Assembly (NCBI GenBank): GCA_022702705.1
Contig: CM040430.1
Location: forward strand, 68,461,982-68,525,981
Direction: 5' to 3'
DNA from: Papilionanthe hookeriana x Papilionanthe teres
Lineage: Eukaryota > Streptophyta > Magnoliopsida > Asparagales > Orchidaceae
DNA length: 64,000 nucleotides
Shown here one piece after another: positions 33,198-44,676 of the stretch (position 1 is the stretch's first letter; the number at the start of each line of letters is the position of its first letter). The position numbers and the translations under genes were made by a program. The notes beneath the pieces are model-generated. The model made no database searches, was not told the origin of the DNA, and saw nothing but the letters and a program-made list of their open reading frames with translations.

Positions 33198-34921
33198 TGA
33201 ACCGACCTTTACGAATGCAAGAATTTATGAATTTATATTTAAATATTTATAATAATTTTTGTAAAAGTCACAATTTCAAACGCAAGTATACGTATCGTTT
33301 CAAGTAATACAAAGCTCTATTTGAGTCCTGGTTATCGATCCCATAGGGAAGATTAAGTGAAAATTAATTTAAGAAATATATTAGATTTTCAAATTAAAAG
33401 TAATTATTATTTTTATTTCTTTTCAAAATTCAGATTTTTAAGTTTAATTAAATCTCTACAAAATGCAAAAAAGCAACAATAAAGTAAAATGTTAATGCAA
33501 GTATAAATAAAACAACTTTCTGCTTTTTCAACCAATCCAAGATTTTTCAGAATAATTATCATTCATTGAGAACATGAAATTATGGTATTGCGCCAAATAG
33601 AAGCATTCCTATTCTTTACCTTAGCTCGATAGTATGAAGAACATTGGTTAATCTATAGATTGGTTCAGCATGTCTAAGGGTGGCTATGGTCGGCCCTACT
33701 AGTGACCTGTTCCCTTTTTATAAACCAAATTATTAGAATTTAGTCTGTCACTCTAAAAACTAATCAAATCTATGCCCAATAATCAATATCTCCCTATTTA
33801 TTTGCACTTCACCTTAAATAACCCACTCAAGGCCTTCGATTACCCAAGATTCATGTGATATCTACTAGTTAAGAACTCATCTCTGGATAGGTCTCAGAAT
33901 TCTTCAATAGGTTTTAACAATTTAAATGGAAGTTTAAAAAGTAAATTATGATAAGGTATTAATATCATCGCAATAATTAAAAATTTTAATTTAAGTTCTC
34001 TAAAAAAATTAAATTATCTTATTATCTCTTCATAGTTGAAAGGAGAAAGAAAACTAACTACTCAGAACACATTGAATTCACACAATAAAATATATTTATA
34101 AAACTTTGAACCAAGTTACAAATACTTATAAGGAATGCTCCTTAGAGTGATCCTTTGACTCCTACTGACTCTAATGCAAGGTATAAGACTTCAACATCAA
34201 CAACACTTGCTAACTCTCACTTACTACTCAAAGAATTGAGTAGTAACACTTAAAATAACTAAAATAAACTCACTAAATACTTAAGAAGAAAATATGGTGG
34301 TTCTCTAAATCTATCTCTGGCTGCTAGAGATCTAGGGAGGGCACTTTTCTCTGTAGAATTTACTCCTATTTATAGTGCTTCGAAAATGACCAGGGGTTGC
34401 TTAAGGCACCTCTTCAAAATTCTTCCAAATATAATGTATCTTCTAGAAAGTAACTGTGGCGCCTAGGCGCCGGAATCTGGCTCCTAGACGCCAGAATCTG
34501 GCGCCTAGACGCCAGAATCTGTGAGCAGTCTCCGTACCCCTTCACTTTGATCGCACCTTTTCGCAATTAAAACTGTATTCCTGTGTCCAGATGCATGGTA
34601 TCACATGTCCTACGTATTAATAGTAACTTCCAGTCCTCTAGAATGTCTGATAACCACTTAACACCATCAAAATAACTACCCAAAGTTGTCAAAAAATTTT
34701 CACTGCTTCAGTATCAAACTGGCGCTTAGGCTCCAGACCTAAAATTTCGGCAACTTTGCTTTTTAGCTCTATTTTTGCTCGTTTTTGCTCTTTTATTCTT
34801 CATGAACTCTTTTTTATAACCTATATCAAAAAAACATAAAAATATCTTTCATTAAAGCATAATATCCTTAAGAATTGAATCATAAATAAGGCATAAAAAT
34901 AGGTATTTTTAAAGTGAATCA
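33198..34921 (-). repeat. Element C 3' LTR (1,724 bp)
   Basis: On the minus strand it starts TGATTCACTTT and ends GGTCGGTTCA. U3 has ggcgcctaggcgcc-type palindromes (34457-34518) and a shorter one near 34723-34740. A TATA-like ctataaatag (minus) lies at 34375-34366. U5 words lie at 33281-33310 and about 33335-33350. Relative to the 5' copy it lacks about 45 bp near 33670. Confidence 0.93.
34366..34375 (-). promoter_or_regulatory. TATA-like box in element C LTR
   Basis: ctataaatag on the minus strand. The same word is at 45887-45896 in the 5' LTR. It lies about 80-140 bp downstream of the GC-rich palindrome block, as expected for a U3 core promoter. Confidence 0.55.
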
Positions 34922-34937
34922 AAGTCCCCCAAACTTA
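34922..34937 (-). other. Element C polypurine tract
   Basis: The minus strand reads taagtttgggggacttt directly before TGATTC of the 3' LTR. The G run is intact. Confidence 0.85.
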
Positions 34938-35812
34938 CATGTTACTTGTCCTCAAGTAACCATTTTTATTATAAAAAATGTATAACATCTGGAATGAAGT
35001 TTAAATATTTAAGATTCCTTGTAATTTTTGGCTTTATAAAAGCTTTAGCAAATCATTAACCAAATTTCACTAATTAAGGTTAATTTTAAGAATTTAAAGA
35101 ATACTTAACTACAAAATCATAAGATTTTAAAATTTTCATTTATTTCAAGAATAGTTGTAATTTATCATATTAAGTTCACATAGATAATTTACAAGAAAAA
35201 GATTTTCATGAAAAATTTTCTAATAAAGATCCATGTACATAAAAATTAAGTTAAAAATGTAATTAGTCTTTTCCCTATAAGATAATTCAAGTGAAGCCAA
35301 TTTTTTATTTGGCTTCCTCAAGCTTCTCCTCACATTTCTTCTTTTTGTTCTTTTCTTTTCTTCTTCTTTTTTATATATATTTGTGAGGATTACTATATCT
35401 GGATAGCTTGTTAATGATTTTGAACTTCACTATACTTAACTTATATTTAAAAACTTATACATTTTTACTTAATAAATATGACATAAGTACTTTTCAAAAA
35501 TTATTTCAATCTTTTCTTTTTCAAGTAATAATCTTGATTCCTTAGTATTTCAAAAATACAATTCTCTTTATTATAAATAGAAAAAATTTTAATCGTATTA
35601 TTCTTTAAGTTAAATAATTCTATTCTTAAAATCAATCAAAATTATTGAAATTTTTGTTAAGTTTACTAAATTATGTATAAATTCAAAAATTTAAGTAATC
35701 TAAAATAAATTTTTCATTCCTTATGTTATGTTAATATTTTTTAAAGAAAATATTAGTACATTGAGAACAAGTAATATTTAATATTGAAAATATTTTCCCT
35801 TCCCCCAAACTT
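34938..35812 (-). other. Conserved 3' noncoding module of element C
   Basis: Minus strand, 5' to 3': polypurine-like tract gtttgggggaagggaaaata (35812-35793), ttgttctcaa (35770-35761), and a nested inverted repeat with agtgaag (35431-35425) pairing cttcact (35296-35290) and cctcaca (35398-35392) pairing tgtgagg (35334-35328) around an A/G-rich loop. A perfect hairpin GTTACTTG-AGGA-CAAGTAAC (34960-34941) then precedes the polypurine tract. 35813-36319 is AT-rich with no gene visible. Confidence 0.8.
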
Positions 35813-36319
35813 CAGCTTTATTATAAAAATGAATCATAAAATTTTCTAAAGCATGAGAGAAAGAATAAAACAAGAAATTTATCCAGGTACAATGATGATG
35901 TAGTAAGGAAAAACTCATTCTACTTCTACACGTGCTTTAATATGTATATAACAGAAATGATTAAGCATATATAGAAAAGTTTGCAGAGCAGAAGTTAATT
36001 TCAACAATTTTTTTAAAATATATATTATTATTAGTCTCTCTTTTATTATTTAAAACATACAAAATTACTAAATATTCAGGAATACTAAACAGTAGGCTGA
36101 AACAGAAACAAACATTTATCACAGAAAATAAAAATTCATCCAAATTAAGTCTTTAATATATAACACAAAAAATGATCTAAAACAGTCTAAACATCAAAAG
36201 TCCACACAAAGTTTATTAAACAAATCAACACTAACAAATAACAATAAAATCACACTCATCAGTACCAACATACTAGAAATAAAATACTAAAAATAGAATC
36301 AATACATCTCAGGAGGTAA

Positions 36320-37490
36320 ATCAAACTACTAATCACTAGCTGCAGCCTCGTCATCGTCATCACCAAAAGAAAATTCTACATCCTTCGGATCTACATAAGG
36401 TGAGATTATAGGACAAGTAGGGAACTGAACATCATGATCACCCTTCAGGAATCTAACAAGAGACTCAGAATACTCAGCATCACAATCACTCTTCCTTTGG
36501 GTGTACTCAGAAAGATGATCGATCTTCTTATCGATCGTATCTACTCTACGATGAGTTAGAAATAACTCATTTTGCTGCTCCAGAAACTTATCATGCATAG
36601 ATTCCCAGAAACTAGATGGTGGCTCAGCAGCAGAAGTAGAGGGTCCAGAAGTAGAAGGTCTACCAGAAGTAGGTAATGAACTAGAAGGTGCGGTAGAACT
36701 CTTACCTCGAAGTCGATCATAGATACTGACACTTTCTCATCCAATGGGCTTCGTAGAATTGAGCTTTTCCTTTGAAAATTTAGCAAAAACTCCAGCACTT
36801 TCACACAGATAAGAAATAAGAGATGAGAATCCCAATCACACAGAAGTCCTAGAACGAGTAGTGGCTTCTACAGAATCACAAATAATACTCCCAACATCAA
36901 TCAGCTTCCTCTACTGTATGCAGTAGTTAAGGATAGCTCTGTCATTTGTAACCTCACTCAAATGGTTGAATAGAAGCAGGCGAGCAGAAATAAAGTAATT
37001 CCATGCCTTAGAAACACCATTTAGCTTAGATGATGAAAATTTTACCTGTTTTCTGTCCTGGATCTTCCAAGCTCCAGTACCATTAGTTAAATAAGCAATA
37101 ATCATCTCTAAATCTCCCTCAGATGGAGATAATCCAGAGTAATAGCACTTGATGTTCTGTGGTAGGCCATAGAAAATGTTGATTCGCTCTGGAGTAAATC
37201 CTACTCCAACTCCTCTCACGAAGATCTCAAAATCTTCGGCATCCTAGAAATTTGCATAAAACTCCTTGACAACAGGGATAACAGCAACAACAGTGAAATA
37301 ACAGTATCGTTGCCAGTTGAGTGCAATGAACATATCTTCAATCCTTCCTCCAGGATTGTAAAAACTTCGTTCCGAGATAAACTTTCTTGTCATAGCAAAA
37401 TTATTGTAACGAAAATGTGTCGCGGTAGTGGCAAACTTGCTACGATCAAAATTTTCTTGTTCCTTTCCTCGCTTAAATTTAGGTGCCATT
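36320..37490 (-). pseudogene. Element C env-position ORF 2 (plant-transposon-protein domain), nearly intact
   Basis: Start ATG at 37489: 'MAPKFKRGKEQENFDRSKFA'. Then come the family blocks 'FISERSFYNPGGRIEDMFIA' and 'VVAVIPVVKEFYANF' (to 37247), 'VRGVGVGFTPERINIFYGLP' (37216-37157), 'MIIAYLTNGTGAWKI' and 'NDRAILNYCIQ' (36944-36912). A Ser/Pro-rich hinge and a charged helical tail ('RRVDTIDKKIDHLSEYTQRK', about 36550-36490) follow, ending in an acidic run. Only a few stops and a frameshift near 36800 interrupt about 390 codons. Basic N-terminus, no clear membrane segment. The function is unknown, and I do not call it an envelope protein. Confidence 0.75.
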
Positions 37491-37794
37491 TAAACATGAA
37501 ATAGAAACACAAAATAAATTTATAGGATCAAAGGCAATGAACTAATTTAAGCTTTTCAAATTTGAAAGAGCTTAAAAATCTATGGAATTAACTTTAAAAA
37601 TCAAGTTCTTTCTTAAAATTTTAGTTCTCTTCAAAGAGAGCAAAATTCATGGTGAAATTAGAAAATAAATTTTTTAGAAGGTAGATTTGACCTCGAGAAG
37701 AAGAGATCGAGTGATTCCAAGATCAAATACTTGAAGATTTGGCCTCAAAATGGATCATAAGGCTCTATTTTCGCTAAACCAGGAAGAACGGGAA

Positions 37795-37895
37795 GCTTAG
37801 GCGTCGAAAATAGCGTTGGGGGTTTAAGAAGATGAAGTTTTGGGTTCAGGCCGAACCGGCGCTTAGGCGCCGAATTCTGCTGCCTAGGTGCCAGA
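37795..37895. repeat. GC-rich 'gcgcttaggcgccg' module ahead of element C ORF 2
   Basis: It contains gcttaggcgtcg, ccggcgcttaggcgccgaat and tgcctaggtgccagaatc. The same words recur in U3 of this element's LTRs. It lies upstream (minus strand) of the ORF at 37490. 37896-38284 is AT-rich with no gene visible. Confidence 0.75.
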
Positions 37896-38284
37896 ATCAC
37901 CTTTCCATAAATCGATTAAAAATTTATATTTTCCACCAAAACTTATCAAATTCAACTTCTAATTACTCACATGAGAATATTACTCCAATTTCTAACTTCC
38001 AAACATTTCCACTATTAATTAAAATGATAAATTATATCCATATTTCAAACACAAGATATAACCAAACTCTTCAATTCCATTTCATATTTTTCATTCCAAG
38101 CTCAATAAATTCTAGAAAAAGACTATAACAAGGTTCATCGTTCTATAAACAAGCACAAACAACACTAATTCAAATCAAATTCTCAATCCAACAACACACA
38201 TTGAATAATTAGGCAAAAACACAATCTAAACATTCGACTCAAAAGAACATGACTCAATCACACCTCGAACACACAAAAGATATA

Positions 38285-38662
38285 TTCATCTCCGAACTTT
38301 AATTTTCATCCCTCTCACAATAAAGATTGTTAGGCTCGAATGGATAGAAAACTAACGCCCTTGGAAATTCTAAAGTCGTCTTCTCATCAATTAATTTGTT
38401 CATCTCATACATTGCTACTTGAGCATCTTAATAGGCTGCCATATGATCGAATTGAAGTTTCGTTTGCCATTCTAAGTGCTGGAATTGGTGGTACAGCTCA
38501 TGGAGACGATTTCTAGCACTTAGAAGTTCCGTCTCAATCTTTTCTAAACGACTAAACAATTTTTCCATACTTACTGCAATAAAACCATTGAAATAAGGTT
38601 AAGGATCTTTAGAAGATTTATCTCTTACCTCATTTCCATGATTTCCTCTCTTCATTTCTTCC
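38285..38662 (-). pseudogene. Element C env-position ORF 1, short remnant of coiled-coil tail
   Basis: A short minus-strand frame from an ATG at about 38657 ('MKRGNHGNEVRDKSSKD', then a stop). It continues as 'MEKLFSRLEKIETELLSARN' and 'QFQHLEWQTKLQFDHMAAY', a stop, then 'DAQVAMYEMNKLIDEK'. It resembles the C-terminal charged tail of A's second ORF ('LDEKLERIDHGIEG...AYYDAQAKYY'), without the upstream domain. Its position between pol and ORF 2, preceded by its own GC-rich module, parallels A's two-ORF layout. Confidence 0.5.
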
Positions 38663-38805
38663 TAACTTCTCTTTTCTCCTCCAAAATGAGTTTTTCTAGT
38701 CGAAAATAGGGTTGCTTAGGGATTGGGGACAAAGATAGGGCAATTTATAGGAAGAATTCATGTGAAAAACTAAAGATTTTTTTGTTTTTACATGATCTGT
38801 ATATG

Positions 38806-38950
38806 GGGTGCTAAGGTGCCGAAACCTGGTGCCTAGGCACCAGACTATCGATACACATTGGTTATGTTGGGGCTTAGGCGCCGGACTATCGATACACATT
38901 GGTTATGCTGGCGCTTTAGCGCCGATTTTAGGCGCCTAGGCGCCGAAACT
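38806..38950. repeat. GC-rich palindrome cluster of element C
   Basis: It includes the perfect 18-bp palindrome CTGGTGCCTAGGCACCAG (38826-38843), the perfect 14-bp palindrome GGCGCCTAGGCGCC (38931-38944) and a 41-bp direct repeat containing actatcgatacacattgg (about 38844-38925). The words match this element's LTR U3. 38951-39088 shows nothing recognisable. Confidence 0.85.
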
Positions 38951-39088
38951 ACGTTCGACTCCATTTCACCTATCATCAATTTTACAAAGTTTCGGTCTTA
39001 AAAATAGGTCTATTAAAATGGTGTGATCAACATACAAACATCGATAAAGATAAATTCAAATCATAAACAATCACAATGATAATATATG

Positions 39089-39135
39089 CGTTGCCTCCCA
39101 TAAATTGCTTGGTTTAACATCATCAGCCCGACCTA
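39089..39135 (-). other. Conserved post-pol motif of element C
   Basis: The minus strand reads taggtcgggctgatgatg, then ttaaaccaagc and tatgggaggcaacg. It corresponds to 16067-16113 in A and 59961-60006 in D and sits just after the end of pol. Confidence 0.75.
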
Positions 39136-39142
39136 ATCAGTT

Positions 39143-40437
39143 AAATTAATCAGGTAGACTCAGTTCATAAGCCTCCTTGTAAATCAGTTTTATTTTTCCC
39201 ATATAAGGCTTCAATCTTAATCTGTTAACTTTAAATATTTTTCCCGTCTTTGGATCTTTATTATCCATAGCTCTATAAGGGTGTACTTTCTCAATTATAA
39301 ATGGTCCCATCAATTTAGATCATAATTTTCCAGGAAAAAGTTTTAAACGAGCATTAAATAATAATACTTCTTGTTAAGGCTCAAATATTTTCCTTGAAAT
39401 CTTTTTGTCATGCAAATTCTTCATTCTCTCTTTATAAATCTTTGCATTTTCATAGGACTCATTTCTTATCTTTTCCATTTCATTCAGTTATAACAATCGT
39501 TTCTCTCCTGCAGCATTCAAATCATAATTGAACTCCTTTATCGCCCAGTAAGCTTTATGTTCCAGTTCAACAGGTAAGTGACAATGTTTACCATAAACTA
39601 ACTGATAAGGTGACATTCTGATAGGTGTCTTATAAGTTTTTCTATAAGCCCATAATGCAGAATCAAGTCTATCAACCCAGTCAGTTCTTTTAGGATTAAC
39701 AGTCTTCCCTAATATTCTTTTAATTTCTTTGTTTGATAATTTAGTCTTTCCACTTGTTTGTGGATGATAAAAAGTTGCAATTCTATGTTTAATTCCGAAT
39801 TTTTCCAATAATGATTGAATTCTTATATTTCTAAAATGACTTCCCCCATCTGTGATAATTACCCTTGGCATTCAAAATCTTGTAAAAATCATTTTCTTTA
39901 AATATTTCAAAAAACTTTTGGAATCACAGTTAGGTAAAGCTACAGCTTCATCCACTTTGAAACATAATCAACTGCTAATAAAATATAAATCTTTCCAGAT
40001 GATGGTACAAAAGGTCCCAAAAAGTCTAAAACCCATACATCAACAATTTCAATTTCTAATATATAACTTAGAGGCATTTCATCTTTTCTGGATATATTCC
40101 TCATTCTTTGACATCGATCACAAGTTTTTACATAATGTCCAACATCTTTGAATAATGTAGGCCAATAAAATCCAAAATTTAAAATTTTAAACGCAGTTTT
40201 ATCCACTCCAAAGTGCCCTCCAAATTCAGAATCGTGACATTTTTGAATAATTGCAAAAGTTTCTTCATAAGGTACACATCTTCGAATCACAGAATCTACA
40301 TACATTTTAAATAAATGAGGATCTTCCCAAATATATGATTTAGAATCATTCTTGAAGTTCTTAACATATTTTCTATTCAATCCATATGGTAAAATATTGC
40401 TAACCAAATAGTTTACTATATCTGCATACCAAAGCAT
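39143..40437 (-). pseudogene. Element C integrase
   Basis: The ORF 40437-39940 holds the linker and the zinc-binding HHCC region ('CHDSEFGGHFGVDKTAFKI', 'YVKTCDRCQRMRN') and the start of the core ('DVWVLDFLGPFVPSSGKIYI'; the usual GLDF appears as VLDF). The ORF 39871-39488 holds 'MPRVIITDGGSHFRN', 'YHPQTSGKTKLSNKEIKRIL' and 'ALWAYRKTYKTPIRMSPYQL', with the Asp of TDGG and the Glu/Lys-rich helix in place. The C-terminal domain continues to about 39143 ('MGKIKLIYKEAYELSLPD'), with stops. No chromodomain is seen. A frameshift near 39940-39870 and stops inactivate it. Confidence 0.87.
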
Positions 40438-41955
40438 TTGTAATCCTTGAATAACATATAACTATTCATCAGGGAATTTCTCATTTAATTTTTCTTCAGA
40501 AATCTTTTCAATATTATTTTTAATTCTTGATAAATGATCAGCAATTTGGTTATCAGCTTCTTTTCTGTCCCCTATTTGAAAATCAAATTCTTGCAAAAGT
40601 AAACCCCATCTTATCAATTTAGGTTTAGCATCTTTTTTAAACATTAAATACTTAATAGCGGAAAGATCAGTATGCACGATACATTTGGATCCAAGAAGAT
40701 AAGGTCTAAATTTATCAAAGGCGTATACTATTGCTAAGAGCTCTTTTTTAGTAGTAGTGTAATTTAATTGAGTTTCATTAAGAGTTTTGCTAGCATAATA
40801 TATATATAAATTTGAAATTTTTCTCATATTTTTGTCCCAATACAACTCCAATTGCATAATCATTTGCATCACACATTAATTCAAAGAGTTTACTCCAATC
40901 AGGTGCAACAATGACAGTGCAGTGATTAATTTCCCTTTTAAAATATTGAACGCATTCAGAAAATCTTCATTAAATTAAAACTTAGCTTCTTTTTCTAATA
41001 AATGACAAAGAGGTTTAGCAATTTTAGAAAATTCTTTATATATCTCTTATAAAATCCAGCATGACCCAGAAAACTTCTCACATCAGTAACAGTAATAGAT
41101 GGCTGAAGTTCAACAATAATTTTCACTTTTGCCTGATCAACTTCCATCCCTTTTTGTGAAATTTTATGTCCAAGTACAATTCGTTCTGTGACCATAAACT
41201 GACATTTTTCCCAGTTTAGAACCAATTTGTTTCTTCATATCTTTTCAGAACTTTTGTTATATTTTACATGCAAGATTCAAAAGAAGTTCTAAAAATTAAA
41301 AATTGTCCATAAATACTTCAATTCATTTATCAATTAAATCACAGAATAATGACGTCAAACATCTCTGAAAAGTTGTAGGTGCATTACATAAATCGAATGG
41401 CTTTCTTCTAAAAGCAAATGTTCCATAAGGACTTGTAAATGTTGTTTTCCCTTGGTCCTCAGGAGCAACGGGTAATTGATGATAACAAGAATATCCATCC
41501 AATAAATAGAAATATAAGTGCCCAGCTAATTTATCCAACATTTAATCCAAGAAAGGTAAAGGAAAATGATCCTTTCTAGTTGCGTTGTTTAATTTTCGAT
41601 AATCAATGCAAATTTGTCATCCAGTAACTTGTCTTGTAGGAATTAATTCATTTTTATTATTAACAATGATATTTACTCCTCCTATCTTCGGAACACAATG
41701 AATAGGACTTACCCATTGACTATCCAAAATATGATAAATAATTTCAGCATCTAACCATTTCAAAAACTTTTTTTTAACAACCTCTTTCATAAATGGGTTC
41801 AATTTTCTTTGAGGTTCAAAAGTAAGTTTACAATTTTCTTCCACTAAAATCCTATGCATACAGATTGAAGGGCTTATTCCTCTTATATCTGCAATAGTCC
41901 AACCAAAAGCTTTCTTATAATTCTTCAGAACTCCTATAAATTTTTCTTCTTAATC
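40438..41955 (-). pseudogene. pol: Element C reverse transcriptase and RNase H
   Basis: RT begins near 'MHRILVEENCKLTFEPQRKL' (41859). 'WVSPIHCVPKIGGVNIIVNN' follows, then 'MLDKLAGHLYFYLLDGYSCY' (41541) and 'FRRKPFDLCNAPTTFQRCLT' (to 41323). The x-x-DD box falls in a damaged stretch near 41310. The thumb is 'RSFLGHAGFYKRYIKNF' (41110-41040). RNase H includes 'YASKTLNETQLNYTTTKKEL' and 'ADNQIADHLSRI' (ORF 40872-40462). Several frameshifts are present. The order and spacing match element A. Confidence 0.87.
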
Positions 41956-42256
41956 TTTGCTTAATGCTGAAGATATAATCACAGGTAAAGTTAATGAATT
42001 TCCAAGAAATGCATACTTTAAATGTGCATGTAAAATTTTTAATTCCAGTTCAGGGGCTTTTTCAACTGAGGGTAAAAGTATATCATTTTTAGTTGTATCT
42101 AAAATTTCCCAATTATCATGAATATAATGAGTTTCCTCAAATAAATTTTCTTCATTTACTTCTTCAATTTCTTCAGTTAATGACTCATTATATAATATGG
42201 ATTCATCATTTTTTTTTCAGAAATGAACTTACATTTTTCTTGATAATGCTTTTCAA

Positions 42257-42720
42257 TTAAATAATAAAAAAATATCCATCCGTTAGCATTTTTTCTTTGT
42301 CAGGATACCTCATTGATTTCAGAACATTAAATGTTATCTCTTGATCATTAACTCTCATTATTAATTCTCCTTTTTGCACATCAATCATAGCACGTCCGGT
42401 AGCTAGAAAAGGTCTCCCTAATATAATAGGTATTTCTTTATCTTCTTCCATATCCAGTACAATGAAATTCACATGGAATATAAATTTATCCACCTTAACA
42501 AGAACATCCTCTATAACTCCTTTAGGATAAGTGATAGATCGATCAGCTAACTGAAGGGTTACAGTGGTGAGAGAAATCTCTCATAAATCTAACCTTCAAA
42601 AGATAGAAAATGGCATGAGATTTATACTTGCTCCTAAATCACATAAGGTTTTTCTACAAAATTTTTCTCCAATAGCACATGGCATAGTGAAACTTCCAGG
42701 ATCTTTAAGCTTCTAAGGTA
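42257..42720 (-). pseudogene. Element C protease
   Basis: The retropepsin active site, 'LCDLGASINLMPFSIF' in translation, lies at about 42640-42595. 'VTLQLADRSITYPKGVIEDV' follows, then the ORF 42493-42257 with 'KEIPIILGRPFLATGRAMID' and 'LIMRVNDQEITFNVLKSMRY'. A stop inside the active-site region and a frame change separate the two halves. An acidic linker with stops (42256-41956) connects it to RT. Confidence 0.8.
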
Positions 42721-42916
42721 ACTTCTTTTGAATTATTGCACTACATTCTTCACTTAATGTAACAGTTTCATAAGCATAAAATTTCCTTTTCTTGCTTAAA
42801 ATATCCTTCATAAATTTTGTGTAGCTTGGCGTTTGTTCCAAAGCTTCAGTAAAAGGAATGTTGATGGTAAGTTTCTTAAAAATTTCAAAGAACTTAGAAA
42901 ATTGATGGTTAAGCTT

Positions 42917-44350
42917 CTATAGTTTTAGTCTTTGAGGAAAAGGCGGTGGTGGTCTTTCAACTTCCACTTCAATAGGAATTACATTTTGATCTTTACTTGG
43001 AGAAAGAGTTTCTTTAGGGTTTTCAATTTCTTCAACCTCTCTCTCTTTTTCAAATTTATTTTGAATCTTCTCTTTTAATTCCTTTCCACTTCTAAGTTGT
43101 ACAGCTTTTGCTTGTTCATGGTCTTTTCCTGTTTCTTTAGGATTAATTTTGACGTTACTAGGAAGTGTTCCTTGAGGTCTGTAATTAACAAAATTTTGTC
43201 CCATCTGATTCTCAATATTTCGAATAGCAATGTTTTAACTTTGTAATTGATTACCTAATTGCAAGATCAATTTTTCTAAAGATAACTTTCTCTGCTGATT
43301 GTTAAAACCAGGAGGATAAGTTGGACTAAAGTTTGAATTTCCTTAATTGTTCCAATTCCCGGTTGGATTAACTTGATTATTACTCCATTGTTGATGTCCA
43401 CTATTCCAATTAAAATTAGGGTGATTTTTCCAACATGGATAATAATAATTTGAATAAGGGTTATTAGTTTTACTAGCAATAGCTTGTAATTTTTCCATTA
43501 TTTGAGAATCATCAGTATTTGCAGAATTATCATTACTTACATGCAAAATATTAATAGTAAAATTGTCCAATTTCTTAGCTATCGCAGCTACTTGTGAAGC
43601 TAAAATAGAAAAAGTTTCATTATATTGAAGACTTGTCGCTCTTTTACGATTAACCCTTTCAGAAGGCTATTGAAAATTATTATTAGCCATTTCTTCCATT
43701 AAAGTATAACCTTCATCAAATGTCTTAGCCATTAAAGAATCACTAGCAACAGCATGTATAATAGATCTAAGTGATCCAATAAGTCCGTTATAAAATGTTT
43801 GAATAATTAACCAATCTGGTAAAACATGATGAGAATATTTTCTTAATAGTTCTTTAAATATTTCCCATGCTTCATAAATTGTCTCTCCATCAAATTGCAT
43901 AAATGAAGTAATATCGTTTCTTAATTTAGCAGTTTTAGAAGGAGAAAAATATTTAGCAAGGAATTTTTGTGTCATATCTACCCAAGTTTTAATAGAACAA
44001 GTTACTAATGAGTTAAGCCACATCTTTACTTTGTCTTTTAAGGAAAAAGGAAATAGTCTAAGCCTAATAGCATCATCAGAAACATTAATATATTTAAAGG
44101 TAGCACAAAGTGCTAAGAAACTAGCAAGGTCTAAATTAGGATCCTCATTTGGTGTTCCTCCAAATTGATTTTTTTGAACCGTTTGATTAATTGAAGGTTT
44201 AAGCTCAAAAGAATTAGCATCTACAGAAGGCATTTGAATACTAAAATGAAGTTCATCAACTGTAGGGCTTGCATAATCCCTTAATGCTTTATAAACATTT
44301 TGTTCATTAATTTCTATTGGATTTTGATTATTATTATGTAAGTTAGCCAT
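42917..44350 (-). pseudogene. gag: Element C gag, N-terminal 227 codons intact
   Basis: Start ATG at 44350 ('MANLHNNNQNPIEINEQNVY'), about 300 bases after the PBS. The 227-codon ORF to 43667 carries the whole capsid-like retrotransposon-gag domain: 'QKNQFGGTPNEDPNLDLASF' (about residues 75-95), 'IRLRLFPFSLKDKVKMWLNS', 'QKFLAKYFSPSKTAKLRNDI' and 'LPDWLIIQTFYNGLIGSLRS' (about 180-200). After a stop, Asn/Pro-rich segments continue to 43343. The Lys/Glu-rich C-terminal part with 'EVEVERPPPPFPQRLK' runs 43204-42917. No CCHC knuckle is visible. Confidence 0.9.
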
Positions 44351-44652
44351 TTCCTGATATTTTTAAATTTTTTTCCTTTTCTAATTCTTTTAACAGTTCT
44401 TTCTAATTCAGAATTAAAAGGTAATAATCATTCAGATCCAGAACTACGCATAAAAAATTAAATAAAAGGACTTGAAAAATAAAATAAAAACTTTTTGGTA
44501 TTTTTGTTTTTGTAAATGTTTTTGTGTTATTTATTTTTTTATATTTTTTTCTAAAAAGAAATAAAAGTATATAAAATATTTTTAATTTGAGAAATCTTAA
44601 AAATTTTCTTTATTTATTTCTTAATATTCTTTCTTTCACTTCTTTTCTATCT

Positions 44653-44670
44653 TCCCCGGCAATGGCGCAA
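44653..44670 (-). other. Element C primer-binding site (tRNA-Asp)
   Basis: The minus strand reads TTGCGCCATTGCCGGGGA, two mismatches from the tRNA-Asp complement. This is the best-preserved PBS in the window, six bases from the LTR end. Confidence 0.88.
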
Positions 44671-44676
44671 AAAACC

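Noticed and set aside
36320..37490. Calling the env-position ORF a viral envelope gene
   Set aside because: No signal peptide, furin-like site or clear transmembrane segment is visible. It matches a plant-transposon-protein family of unknown role.
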